Origin: Vespa crabro
Taxonomy: Eukaryota; Arthropoda; Insecta; Hymenoptera; Vespidae
Reading direction: 5' to 3'
Length of the DNA stretch: 64,000 bases
Assembly (NCBI RefSeq): GCF_910589235.1
Contig: NC_060958.1
Span: 7,543,919-7,607,918 of the forward strand
Of this stretch, positions 11,275-23,504 are shown piece after piece; position 1 is the stretch's first letter; every line of letters starts with the position of its first letter. The position numbers were made by a program, and so were the translations under genes. The notes beneath the pieces were generated by a model that saw only the letters and a list, made by a program, of their open reading frames with translations, ran no database searches and was not told the DNA's origin.

Positions 11275-14200
11275 TTTCTTTCTCTTTCTCTTTCACTCTC
11301 TCTTTTTCTTTTTCTCTTTTACTCTTTCTTTACCAAAGAGACAATAAAACCATTGACAGACAGCTGTTGATCTTAAGTTTCTTTCGGCCTAAGGATTTTT
11401 ATCGATAAGCATAGTCATCCTTTTCAAGGTAAAGGACGAAAAAAAAGAAATACCGGCTACAGAGAGGGGGAGGGTAATATATCATTCCAGAACATAGTGG
11501 GAAAACCCTCTATTTTCGCTGAACAATGAAATGAGACCGGTTGACTCATATTATATTACGTTGAAAGTTTTATGGGGAATATTTTTTTCTTTATTTTTGT
11601 TATCTGACGAAAGAAAGTTCGAAAGAAAATTTTTTTTTATAATGTTCCAATACATTAATTTTTTCCTTCCAGGAAAAAAAAGAAGAAAAAGAAAAGAGGA
11701 TAATCTTCCTTCGTACGTTTGGATTTTTTTTTTTTTTTTTTTTAATATACGATATATATTAATTTTTTTCATTTTTACAGAAATTTGAAAAAAAAAAATT
11801 TGAAAAAAAAAATTTTTGAAAAAAAAAACTCGTGATTAAAAATAATTGTAATTTCTTATCATTTTAGTTTTTACCGTCATTAACTTCTTTCAATTTGAAA
11901 AAGACTCGACTAAAACCGTAAAACATTTAACATTTATGTTCAATCTTATTAATCGTTTCAAATACTACTTATATATCTCTGCTACGTGAACAAAATCACT
12001 TATTCACCATTTTAAAGATATTTTGCTTCATTTAGTTGGAAAACTTTCGTCAAATTCGTTGAAATAAATATTTCTTCTAAATCTCTTCTTCTTTTCGTAA
12101 TAATTTTGAAATGAACGTATATAATGTAATCGTATCAATACTAATTTGTTATCATTTGATTTAAAGTAATGTTCAAAATTTAAAAATTATAGAAAAGGAA
12201 ATTGATATCACACACAAGAGTTTCATTGTCATTCACTAATTGTTCGAAGTATTATTGATCGTTAATAACATTGTCATTGATCAATTTATCTTTTAGACCA
12301 ACTAAGCAAATACTAATTCATTATTGACCTTGAAGTTAAAATCTATCGAACAGTTAAAAAAAGATATAAAAAAAAAAAAAAACTAGATTTCTTCACATTT
12401 AAATCCCGACAAAATAATATGCTAATAAAATAATGATAATGAATGTTCAAGGAAAGAAGTTATTATTTCATTCTTAATGAAAAATTATTTAAAAACAATT
12501 GTTGATGACAAAGTTTATAAAACAAACGATACCTTGACGAGATCTTGACGTTAGGCTATTTTTAATGAATAAAATTATTCGCGTCTTCGATGTGTTAATG
12601 AACTCAGTAATATATGAACGCGCGTGAACTTTGCGATCGCATTCATTATCGTTACGTGTTCGAATTATACATCGGAAGTCCTCGTTCGATCGATTCAAGT
12701 TATTCTTTCCATTATTCATTTCACGTGCCATGCAAGAAAATAACGCGTCATTGAGGTAGCAGGTCATTCGTAAAATACGATGTAGGATCGACTATAGTAT
12801 TTTTATATTATCAATCTCATTCAATATATTATTTTTCTTTCTCTCTCTCTTTCTCTCTCTCTTTTTTTCTACGTACATCTATATATTTATAATATTGAAA
12901 AAAAAGAAATAAATAAATAAATTATACCGCATATTGTAACAAAGTATAAAGATAGGAGGATAGATCACTTGGATGAATTTTTTTTCTTTCTTTTTTTTTT
13001 CTTTTTTCTTTTTTTTTTTTTTTTCTTCTTGGAATAACTTTACATATCTATACACTTTCGTGTATGCACATAATTTGAGTTGTCTGTTCAGACATTTGAC
13101 TTTCAATCTCCTGACAATAACAAAGATGAATATTCCTATCAAATCTTTCATCCATATGAATCTGTTACTTTTTAAAATATACGGTATAACGTGTAATCAT
13201 GAAAGAAAGACAGGTCTATATTCATGTGGGATTATATTAAATTATCATTCTACATTGTCTGATTAACGATGGAAATCGTATGCTCTTACGTAATATACAT
13301 ATAAACAAGGTATAGCACACATAAAAGATTGAATGTAAAATAAATCATATTTAATTTCCAAATTCACTATTTCATTTTTCAAATTAAGATCAAAACGAAT
13401 GAAGCTTCAAATTTAATCTAATTATTAATTATATATTTGCGAACACAAAATTATTTTTTTCTTTAAATAATTAGTCAATAAGAAGTGTGAATTATAATTC
13501 ATACGTTTATTACATGTATTCTTATCTCTTCGCATACAAACATTATTATCACACAATGACACTTTACTGTAGGATAAATATAAAGGGATAACATATGATA
13601 GATAAAGAGGGAGACATTCAAATGTCGTAGGTGTATCTTTGTATGAATGATGAAACTCCGTTTTAATTTAAAATTTTGCTAAAGACGTGCTTTATTGTAC
13701 GTTTATTTAATGATCATCCAATGTGAAATAAAGAGATTTCAGATTTTATTAATGCAACTCATCGAGATGTTATCTGTTAATATTAGGAACTAATCACTCG
13801 TTTAGTTAAAATAGATAGATACTAGCATACCTTTTTCCTTGAACGATCAATCAATTATATTTTTAATAGAGATGAAATAATCCATTCTTCGTAGCCGTAT
13901 AAATATAAATTTAAAGATAATTTTCTTTTAATCGATGAACACGTTTTAGGATGATATCACTATCCTGTATAAAGAGTAAATATAAAAAAGCTATAACATG
14001 CAAATGATTTATTTATACGTTTCTATTTATTTTTAAAGTGCACAGTAACATTGTCGCTTTTAAAATATAAAAAAGAAATTATTCGGAGCATCTTTTTATA
14101 TTAATTAAAAATTGAATCAGGAAGAAGTGACACTGCTACTGTACAAGTTCGACTAATACACTTAACTAACGTCATACTTCGTATCGTGCCAGAATACTTG

Positions 14201-16953
14201 CAACCGATTTGGACCTAGTTCAATTCACTTCGAAGGTTGTCGTGGCGAATAAGAAACACTTGTTGTTTCTTGCCAAGGTCATGGTGGACGATGTTAAACA
14301 AATAAAATAAAACAATTGTAATATCGTTTATTGATAAAAACGCGATCATGTCGTATTATCTCACAAAATCTTGGCTATATAAAATCCAATTTCTTGTTGC
14401 GATAAGTTTTACGCAATAAAAATGGAAAAGTTGTATGCATAAAAATTATACATATGTATATCGTTCCATGTCTCATTTATTATTTTGATGTTCGATCGAT
14501 ATTGTAATGATCGATGTAACGATTCGAATATAATGTTTTAATTATATGTTATGATTTTTCTTACAGAAAAATATAGAGTATATGCCAGCATATCCTTCGC
14601 GGTAATACTCTTAGGAATTGGTGTTCCATTATGGTGGTACATGACAACTGTACCACGGGTGGCACTTCCCTATTTTGGAATCGATGAATTATCAAATTTG
14701 GAAATTAAAATCAAAACGAAGATTATTGTTGCTGCTCTCACCGATGAAAGAGCAATTACATTAACTGAAGAAATAAGAAGAACATTTGAAGCCAGTGGTA
14801 TTTGTATAACATATTTAGATATTTTTAGAATTTATTTATTATTAGGGTCCTTGTTGGTCGAAACTAACTTCCTATTAAAATACGTGAGTAGAATGATCTT
14901 TTGATCTCTTTATAGGTATATTCTTTACATTGACCTCTTTTAATGTATGACACAAGTGTTGAATTTCGTGTATAGAATTTAAAGAGAAATTTATGGATAA
15001 CATACATAATACATTGTTTGATTAGTTTCTTCATTGTCCTTTCGATCATGTTACTCCACCATTTCAGAGATTTACGATTTGGAAGTTGTATATCAAGTGG
15101 TATCTAGCAATCTTTTGGCATTAGCTTTCGCCCATCACGAGTCGGAAAAAATCGCTTCTACCTTCGATTTGGATGTAGGCAATCTTTTGCTCTTAGAATC
15201 TCCAAATCTAAATGATGCCGTACTCGTTGGCTCTAAAAGGACTATATACTTCTCTATCGAGACAAGTAATATCTTATTTTTAACAATAATTTTGTATTTC
15301 ACAATGAGTACACAATGTTACAATGATCAAAATCTTTTCAGGCAATGAAAAATTGGTACAAGTGCTATCCGAATGGATCCTTCGTGAGAAATCGTTAAAT
15401 CTTACTAAAAATGCGCTTACAAATCCTACAGATTACAGTCTTGACGAAGAAAATAGACGGAGATTTCCTGCTAGTTCAGCTTATGATGTTTTAATAACTA
15501 TAGTGAATCCCGATCCTGAAACACTAAAAGTCAATTGGGATCTTCGGACAATGACCGAGGGTATATATTATTATTGTATATTATATAATCATTCACATAG
15601 ACGATTATTATATATAGCATGTGTTCATAAATAAATGTCTATTTTATTTAGAGTACATAGAGCCATTCCTCGATCAATTGTCGATGGTAAGCAATTTTTC
15701 GGTGAAGTCACAGTGGTTATATTTATTACCACTAGGCGTTAATCCAATACGTGTTCCCGACAGTAGCTCGCAGGGTAGACATTATGGTCTGGTGGAAGAT
15801 GTTTTACCACATATTGTAACACCATTAGAAAAAAAATTAGGTAAAACTTTCGATGAATCATTAAAAGAAATATCCGAGTAATTCTCTGTATTTCTTTATA
15901 AAAAGAAAAACATCAATTTTCTAATTCTAGCATCTCAAGTGAGTCTTCATCCGTGCATAAATTTTGTAGCATACATAGTTCCATGTGATAATGCTCCTTT
16001 ATACATTTATACGCGTAATGGTCACAAATCAACGATTGATAGTGGCGTTGAAGCATTTTTATCTCCAAGGTATATAAGTTTTACAAAAGCGATATATTGT
16101 TTTCTTTCTCTTCTCTGTATATATTAATATAAATTATATATATATATATTAGATGGGGTGGTGTTGTGCTCACTAATCCTTCATTTGAAGCATGCGAAGC
16201 TGCAGCACGTGGTAAAGCTACTACCATTATTCCCGACGAAGCCACTATCATCGGGACGTTTCTTGCACAACTAAGATTGCTTTTAGGCATTCCAGAAATG
16301 GTAATTCATTTGAAAATTCAAACAATTTGTCAATTGACCAATAAAAATATTTCATTTATAATTTCAGAAGCCTATAAGCAGTGTAACCGTAGTACCACTG
16401 GTTGGATTGAAATCACGTGATTGGGAAGTAGATGCTTTGCTGCGAGTTCGTGCCATGGAACAGTTAACTTCTGCTAAGTTAACATTGCAATCATTAGCTC
16501 AACTTCTCACAGAGATCAACCGTATCGTTATTACAGATGTTGTAGGAAATAGAATAAAAGTTGCGTTAGATTTGGTGGAACGTTCTGCTGAACTCCTTAG
16601 ACATGGTGATCTTATGAATGGTTTTATTCTTAGTAAAGATGCATTTATTACTGCCGAAGAAGCTTTTTCCGATCCAACTTTGTTAGCACTTCTTTATTTT
16701 CCAGAAGACCAAAAGTAAGCTATTCTTTTTTTTTAACTCTCTTTTACAACCAATTTTTATTTAAATTTTAATATCTTATTTCAGATATGCTGTATATACA
16801 CCTTTATTTTTACCGGCAATGATTCCTGTCTTGTTGTCTCTTAAAACTATATTACAATATTACAGAGGTGGAAAAACCGATGCGAAAAAGGTAACTACTC
16901 AAAATAAAACGAACAAAGATTCGACGAAAGTAAAAGATGAGAAAGTACAGTGA
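6237..16953 (+). CDS. PIGS: PIG-S, GPI transamidase subunit
   Basis: PIG-S is an ER-membrane subunit of the GPI transamidase, which swaps the C-terminal signal of precursor proteins for a GPI anchor. Exons join in phase: 6237-6282, 14567-14797, 15068-15265, 15342-15560, 15652-15840, 15931-16069, 16153-16300, 16368-16714, 16785-16953 (561 aa). The N-terminal membrane helix ends in GVPLWWYMTTVPRVALPY, the family hallmark. A C-terminal helix (about 508-530, PLFLPAMIPVLLSLKTILQYY) precedes a lysine-rich cytosolic tail. The first 46-nt exon (MEEPIATVDYDSSKD) is assigned because its ATG has good context, its donor is GGTAAG, and its phase joins exon 2 to give DEKYRVYAS. The resulting intron (6283-14566) contains an SLC13 gene on the other strand. 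After 15840 the frame stays open 13 codons, with a second possible donor at 15878 that does not keep phase. Confidence 0.93.
6810..9643 (-). CDS. SLC13-family (Indy-like) anion/Na+ symporter, copy A, nested in PIG-S intron 1
   Basis: SLC13 proteins move di- and tricarboxylates or sulfate across the plasma membrane; Drosophila Indy is the best-known insect member. Nine exons join in phase, in transcription order: 9594-9643, 9403-9520, 8599-8870, 8392-8506, 8269-8327, 8065-8190, 7658-7987, 7150-7528, 6810-7076 (571 aa). A first membrane helix (IVLWPLILLPLVFI) is followed by CYMNDTTMMFLG. The first SNT motif is intact (SNTAATTMMIP, ~164-166). GIGTIVGSGTNLTLKG follows. The second motif reads TAN instead of SNV/SNT (~467-469). 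The family signature CSFSFHLPVGTPPNAIA lies near the C terminus. The whole gene sits antisense inside a PIG-S intron. It is a relative of the two copies at 41-48 kb but has different intron positions. Substrate cannot be told from sequence. Confidence 0.93.
9644..14566. other. Rest of PIG-S intron 1, upstream of SLC13 copy A
   Basis: About 4.9 kb without a supported exon. It is AT-rich, with a pyrimidine-rich block at about 11160-11330 containing (CT)n, poly(A)/poly(T) runs near 11725-11830 and 12970-13024, and a G8 run near 10685. It must contain the promoter of the nested SLC13 gene, presumably just upstream of 9643, but no element could be assigned. Reading frames here are short and lack splice-phase partners. 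Confidence 0.6.
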
Positions 16954-18406
16954 TATAAATTATTTAATTTAATATATTGAGATCTACGAGCAATTTTTAT
17001 TTGAAATAAAGTAAAAGTTGAAGGGGTTTCTCTTTTTTTTTTCCAAAACAGTAATAGAAATAATTTTTTTTTTATTTTGGTCACATATGCATATATATAT
17101 ATATATGTGTGTGTTCAGAGATTGTTTTACTGTTCATTATAAATTTCTATTCGTTATAAAAGCTTTACACTTTCGGTCTTTACACATTTCAAAGAAAAAT
17201 GTCAGGAAAGCGTAAAAATAATTTTCTTTAATAAAGAGAAAAAAAGAAAAAAAAGAATGCGTGATATTATGAAAATACTTCTGAAAGAGTAGTATAATAA
17301 ATGACTCTTCTGTATTGAGCCATTTGCAATGTCTATTTGTGAATAAGGTCTCTGAGCCTCAAACAATTTGAAAGTTACAAATAAGTAATTACACTCTTTT
17401 TTTTTCTTTCATACATAAAAATTCTAGTTGCCTATAATTTTCATTTTGCTAATTATGACAAATGAAACTTTTCGTATGTCATAATATAAGAAGATATGCT
17501 ACCATGTGTACATATATATTTATTCACGTACACGATGGAGATTTACACTCAACTCGAGCAAACATACCATCCTCCCATACAATCTTTTCATCAAATTTGA
17601 GATTAATTATCATTAGATCGTTAGAAATAACTAATAGTCTATGTACACGTATATCAAATCAATCCTCAACCAGTTACCACAAGATTACAAAAACTTGCAA
17701 GTTAAATTACTATAAAAAATGTGTCCATCTACCATAGGAGATTATTTGCATCGCCATTTATACAAAAAAAAAAAGAAAGTCATTTCATGAAGCAAAAAAC
17801 GTATAAAATAAAATTATTAGCTGCACTCTTTTACTTTCACTAATGTTTCTACAAAATAAAAATAAAAAAAAAAGAAAAAAAAAGAAAAGAAAAGAAATAC
17901 AACAGTGAATGTATTTGAAATAAAATATAAAATTGTAATTAAAAAATATATTTTCTATCAAAAAATAAAATATATAATAAATATTAATTTTGAACTTCTT
18001 AAACACAGCAACATAAACATTTCTTCCATTTCTTTTGCTTTGCTGTATGAAACAAAAAATATTTTTTAATTGTAAAAATCTCATGATCCTATAGTAGTGC
18101 GCACAGTATATTATTCTATATTAGTCAATAGTAAAAGTGTAAGAAAAAAAAATCATATCTTTATACGAAAAACAATCGCGCTATATAATGAGATATTAAC
18201 AATATCTTATCTTGAAATGTCAGTAATAATAATATAAGTTTTAGTTAATATTTGTAGAAACAAGAATGATAAACAATTTGTATTGCCTCCACCCATTGTC
18301 CCGTAAATCTCAAATGGTAGTTGGACATCGTAGAATAAAAATAAATTAATCGTCGAATCTATGATCTTATTCGTACGAAAAAATAGAAAAAAGAAGAGGA
18401 GTTAAG
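16954..18406. other. Convergent spacer between PIG-S and the deoxyribosyltransferase-like gene
   Basis: This holds the 3' UTRs of two genes that face each other. Nothing coding is visible. The sequence is A/T-rich with oligo-A runs (for example 17761-17776 and 17858-17890) and no recognisable mobile element. Confidence 0.6.
17005..17010 (+). terminator. Candidate poly(A) signal of PIG-S
   Basis: An AATAAA hexamer lies about 50 bases after the PIG-S stop codon and is the nearest canonical signal. Confidence 0.5.
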
Positions 18407-20956
18407 TCAACAGGGACTTTGAACTAGCTGTATCGCATGTTGCAGTGCATCAGCGATATTCTGAAAAACAGGTACACCTTCGCGCTTTGCATAGTCCGAC
18501 AGGTACATCCTTCCCCGATTATAGTCTTTCGTGGCTTGTTCGGTTAACTAAATTTTTATCAGAATATAATATATTTAAAAATTTTTAATGCAGTAAAAGA
18601 AATATTTCGATAACTCTAAATAATAATGATCTCACCTTTTCACCAGAAATAATACAACCCTCGGGGAGAATTTGAACACACAGGACAAGCTTAGCACGTA
18701 TTCCAATCAAGTGAGCTGCTAATGCCATTATAGCAATGCCACGAGAGTGCTGCGGTACAATTAATAGGATTAACCGCGAATTTTTCATCCTTTGTAATTC
18801 GTGTGGCAATACCCTTACGTTGTACTCATTCAGGCTTGGTCGATATAGAGTCAAACCCATAGACCTTAAAAATGTGTTAATTATAAGGAAGCCGCGAATA
18901 CTCTAACAAAAATATTCATGAGATTGTTAATGCTCACTCAATCAATGGAGCTGCAGAAGATTCTAACCAAAACAGATCTTTACTGACCACTCCAACATAC
19001 AGGTCTCTCTTCTCAGACTCTGGTATTAAGGAGTTAGTCCAATCTAAAAAGTTTGTGTACACGTACATTTATAAATATATGTACTTTCTTTCTTAATAAT
19101 GAACTACATATATTAAACGATCGAGATAAGAAGCTACTTCTACGGCGAGATCGTGATAAGAATTGAAGGTAGATGTGTGAAATACGAGTCAGACTATGGG
19201 AAGTTGCAGAGAAAATCATGAATATACCTAGGAAACGATTAAAAGGGTGTACAATAGCTCTGCGCAGAAATTTTGAGGCCTTCCTACATAATATACTCCA
19301 AACTGAAGGTATCTCACTTTCACAAGAAACTCCATTATTCTTCATCCGCCATGAAGCTTCGCTGGCTAAAGAGTAAAACTGTTCGAAGTTTATCCGCGAT
19401 TCTGCTGGATCACCTTTCCCTGGAAATCCATCGATCACGCTTCTGTACGTTTCTATAAAATATTAAAAATATTTTTGCAAATCAAAATATATAATACTCC
19501 TAAATATACCATGAATAGTGTTTATGAATAAAATTTATATATATATATATATTACCTGACTTATTTACAGCATTGAACAGATCTGAAACTGACACATTAC
19601 ATTTTGTGTTTGTCTGTAAGGCTACCCAAGCCTGAAAATATTATAAATAATAAGGTACCATTCATTTATTCCTAGATTTGTTAATATATGGAGATGTGTA
19701 CTAACTTCTTTTAAATTTATTGTACCACTATCATTAATGTCCAAAGATTTAAAAATCTCTCTTAACATTCTGTAAAAAAAAATTGAATACATTGTTAAAA
19801 ATATTGTTGTCATATTGATATTTTATCAAGTAAAAGCTCATAATTGCAATATATATTTACATTATATCGGACCCATTTTGACTTAGAGAGATTCTCATAG
19901 TTCTTGCTCCATCATCAGCATGTAAGTCCTGTACGTTTATTTGTTCGCGCAAAATCTAAAAAAATTCACATATATTAATATTCACATATTATCATCATAT
20001 ATTTTATCTTTTTTCATTTTTTTTTTTCTTTTTTTTCTTTTTTACCTTAGATGTACAATTTAGAGCGACCGATACACTTTCAAATATAGGTATCCTGTGT
20101 CTTTCCATAAAGTATTGAAGTACAAGTAATCCATTCATTAAATCATAGTATTCCCTAATAATATATAAATATTTATATTTATATTAAATTAATAACGTTT
20201 ATATTTTGTTGTTGTTGCGCCTTAGAATTAATTTATATTACGTACTGTGATGAAACACTTTCTCCGAGTATAGTCTGATCTTGTCGATATGGGTAAATTA
20301 CAAGAATCAGAGATTCACTCCTAGTTGCTGCCAATTGAGCTGCCTCTATAATTCCGGCGCTATTACGAGTTTGATTATCGATTACAAAAAGCAAAACGCG
20401 TGCTGTCTGTTTTGCTTCATATTCTTGAGCTATAAGCTCTGGACCCCATTGTGATACTTGCTACAATATATTTCATCTATTAACATCTTAACAGTTTTAC
20501 ACATAATTCTAAATCCTAATAGAAATAAAACTTACAGGATTATAATAAGTAATTCCAAGTCTTTGAAGTGTCGGTATTGCTATCTCTGACCTCCAGGTGG
20601 TTGGATTACAAGAGCCACCCAAAAATACCTCATATGCCATTCTCTCTGGAAAAATTAATAACTTGAGCTTGTATTTTTTTTTTTTGTTTTCTTTCCTTTC
20701 CTTCCTTTTTTTTTTGTGGAAGAAAGAAAAAAAATTATAAGTTTTACTAACTTGAACCAATTTTGTAATTAGTATCCTTTCCATCACAGTGTAACAAATG
20801 AGAGGTGCTCATAGGAACGACTGTTCTATAATTAAATATAAATATAATTAGTAATTTTTCTTTAAGCATTATACAGTGATCCAATATTATCACACTCAAA
20901 CAATATTACACATTTTGCAGCAGGATTTGATATTTTTGTTTTATGATTATTGAACA

Positions 20957-21030
<74 letters not shown>

Positions 21031-21371
21031 TATACATATATCAAAGTAAAGTTTATAAATATAGGAAAAGTGGTGTTGGAGTGTGGTAATAGGATACTTT
21101 TCATTGTTACTTATTACCAGAATTTATCTAAAAATTGCACATACTTCCAAATATCAAATCCTCTTGCAATGAAAAACAGCACACTGTGTTTCATCATCAT
21201 TAAAATATCTTCATAGCTATCTTAACCAAATGTTCAATATTTTCTGCCTGCAACAAAGATTTATTTTTAACAGATTATTGACTTTATAGAGCAAAAACTA
21301 TTACTGTATATATAAACGATTAATTATTTATTCTTTCTTTTTCATTGTAAAAATTATTTGACATTATTGAA

Positions 21372-21419
<48 letters not shown>

Positions 21420-22144
21420 TATCACAGAACAATAAATATATTTTAAATTTTAGCAGTACCCTCGTTCGCACAGAAGTGCCAGTTCTGTGGCAAATATGCA
21501 GAACTCCTCAAACATTATACAGGAATCTGTACTGATCCCATAACGATTCTCAACATCGTGCAGCATGTCCTGCGGCTGTAACCAGTTCGGGAAGAACAGC
21601 ATTGTGTATATTTTTTTTATCTGAAATATACATATACACATGATAGACATATTCTATTTTACATAAAACATAAAGTCATTATCATAGATAATGCATATAT
21701 ATTTTAAATGTTACTTACTAAACTGGGTCAAGCGGCAAACTAAGCAGCCCTTAGCCAGTACAAAACAAGTATTCATCGTTTAAGAGAACTCGTTTATTCC
21801 AAATACGTTCTTCCGAAAACAAAGGTATATTCCAAATTCTTTACAGATTTTGGATTCAAGTGTTCCTGTATAATAAAATAATGAAACACAATATTCTTTT
21901 TCTCTTATCACAATGCATGACAATATATAAAAAGAATGAAAGAATATTATTGAAATCAATAAACAAAATTAAATTAATGGTGATAGGCAAAACTGGTTTA
22001 TTAATAAAGAAAAAAAAAAAGAAAAAGAAAAAAAAAGGAAAAATTTAGATTCGCGTAAAATTCTTAAGTAAGAATAGTAATTAACGCGTTTACAGCTGGA
22101 AATATTATTTGAAAAGGTGCGTAGGAGAAGACGCTTTTGGACAA

Positions 22145-22207
<63 letters not shown>

Positions 22208-22375
22208 AAGAAAGAGAGAGAGAGAGAGAAAGGAGATCGAGCAAGAAAGAAAGAAAAAAAGAGAGAGAGAGAGAGAGAGCAACGATCACGATAAATCGTA
22301 ACTCAGCACTCCTGATCGTTTGATAGAAGAGCGACGGTCTAGCAGCGCACTAACCTTGGTGTTTCGGTACTGCAT
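18407..22375 (-). CDS. Duplicated nucleoside-deoxyribosyltransferase-like / EF-hand protein
   Basis: Thirteen exons join in phase, in transcription order: 22355-22375, 21460-21620, 20752-20825, 20536-20645, 20246-20460, 20046-20154, 19861-19955, 19706-19769, 19556-19631, 19228-19452, 18938-19043, 18636-18864, 18407-18547 (541 aa). Lobe 1 begins YEVFLGGSCNPTTWR (~90) and carries SAGIIEAAQLAAT with Glu ~161; this resembles the nucleoside 2-deoxyribosyltransferase-like fold of animal proteins. A complete EF-hand loop (DINDSGTINLKE, 272-283) and a second EF-like half (ESRINFEQFYSLA, ~327-338) follow. Lobe 2 (DLYVGVVS ~397, SRGIAIMALAAHLI ~459-472) repeats the lobe-1 pattern without the Glu. The N terminus (STDSCIMFEEFCIFATEL) is also EF-like. 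The start is the seven-codon exon MQYRNTK, the only in-frame ATG there. I do not recognise the ortholog with confidence; no activity is claimed. Confidence 0.85.
20960..21041. repeat. (TA)n microsatellite
   Basis: About 80 bases of nearly pure TA repeats with two TACA interruptions, inside an intron (20826-21459) of the deoxyribosyltransferase-like gene. A second TA tract lies at 21377-21416 in the same intron. Confidence 0.9.
22147..22280. repeat. (GA)n microsatellite, interrupted
   Basis: Long AG dinucleotide runs interrupted by AAAG and by a short unique segment. It lies in the first intron of the deoxyribosyltransferase-like gene, downstream of its first coding exon in transcription order. 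Confidence 0.9.
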
Positions 22376-23425
22376 ACCCACGCACAAAGAACATATACGG
22401 TAAACGTCAAAGAAAAAGTCATAAATATTGAACGCATTTGATGCACCCTTGATCTTGGATCCTCGATGAAATGGGAAAATATCAGCGATGATCGATAGTC
22501 CAAACGTGCGTATCAAAAAAAATTCATACGGTCGGGAGCTCCGCGTATTCTCTGCTATTGCTCATACTTATTTATACACCGTTATATTTAAAATGAAAGA
22601 CCGTGTCGCCGGATATCAGCGGGAGCTGGACGTCAAACGTGCGATATTATCAAGAAAGCTTCGTTAAATCGACTGACAACATTTCTAACTATATAAAATA
22701 TCCACGTTCACGCGACGCGTTTATCCCAACAACACACTTCTCTTTTCTGAGTCAAACAGGAGCCAAAGAGTTAGTAACGAGTGAACCAGAAGCTGGCGCT
22801 ACCGTAAAGCGCATCGTGCTGCTTGACATGTTTTGCTCCCGCTTCTTTTATCCCTTTCCTTTTTTCTTCCTTTTTTTAGGCACGACCGTAACAAGTTCCT
22901 TACGTTCTCGATAAAACGAAATGTCTAACAAATGATTATCTCCGAGACTACTTGAGATATCCAAAAAACTTGTTCGATCTTTACGTTTCATATCAAAATC
23001 TAAAATGTATGCGTGTTGCTCTCTCTATCTGTGTTATGTGTGTGTGTGTGTGTGTGTGTGTTTGGCGCGCGCGCGCTTGCGTACGTGCGTATATATGTGT
23101 GTATGTGTGTATTCTCTCTATCGTTCCGAACGACTGAATAAATTCACTTGAAATTTGTACAAGAAGAAAAGATAAAAAAAAAAAAAAAAGAAGAAGAAGA
23201 AAAAGAATTAAATTACTTGCGAACAAGGATTCACAAGTAATTTTGATTTGATATAGATTTCCGGTTTTAAAATGGCGGGCATTTCAAAAAGTAAAAAATT
23301 TCTATGAAATTGCAAAATGTAAATGGAGTGAAAATGAATATATATAGAGGTAAACACAACTTCTATAAGAATATATTACAAATAGTCTTATAGCCATTAA
23401 CGTGAACTATATCGGTCGTGCCTAT

Positions 23426-23470
<45 letters not shown>

Positions 23471-23471
23471 A

Positions 23472-23504
<33 letters not shown>

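Noticed and set aside
14551..14566. PIG-S start at the ATG inside the intron end (MIFLTEKYRV...)
   Set aside because: The bases before 14567 form a normal pyrimidine tract and CAG acceptor, and the 6237 exon joins in phase with a good start context.
21217..21240. Possible 21-nt extra exon (GCAGAAAATATTGAACATTTG) of the deoxyribosyltransferase-like gene
   Set aside because: Including it creates a stop in the phase required, whereas joining 21460 directly to 20825 keeps the frame open and gives the whole protein.
21969..22294. Ser-Leu and Arg-Glu rich frames on both strands
   Set aside because: Pure translation of the GA/CT microsatellite, not a protein gene.
22603..22914. 103-codon plus-strand open frame in the promoter area upstream of the deoxyribosyltransferase-like gene
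   Set aside because: No domain, no partner exon, and the end is translated poly-T/pyrimidine. Random openness in less AT-rich DNA is more likely.
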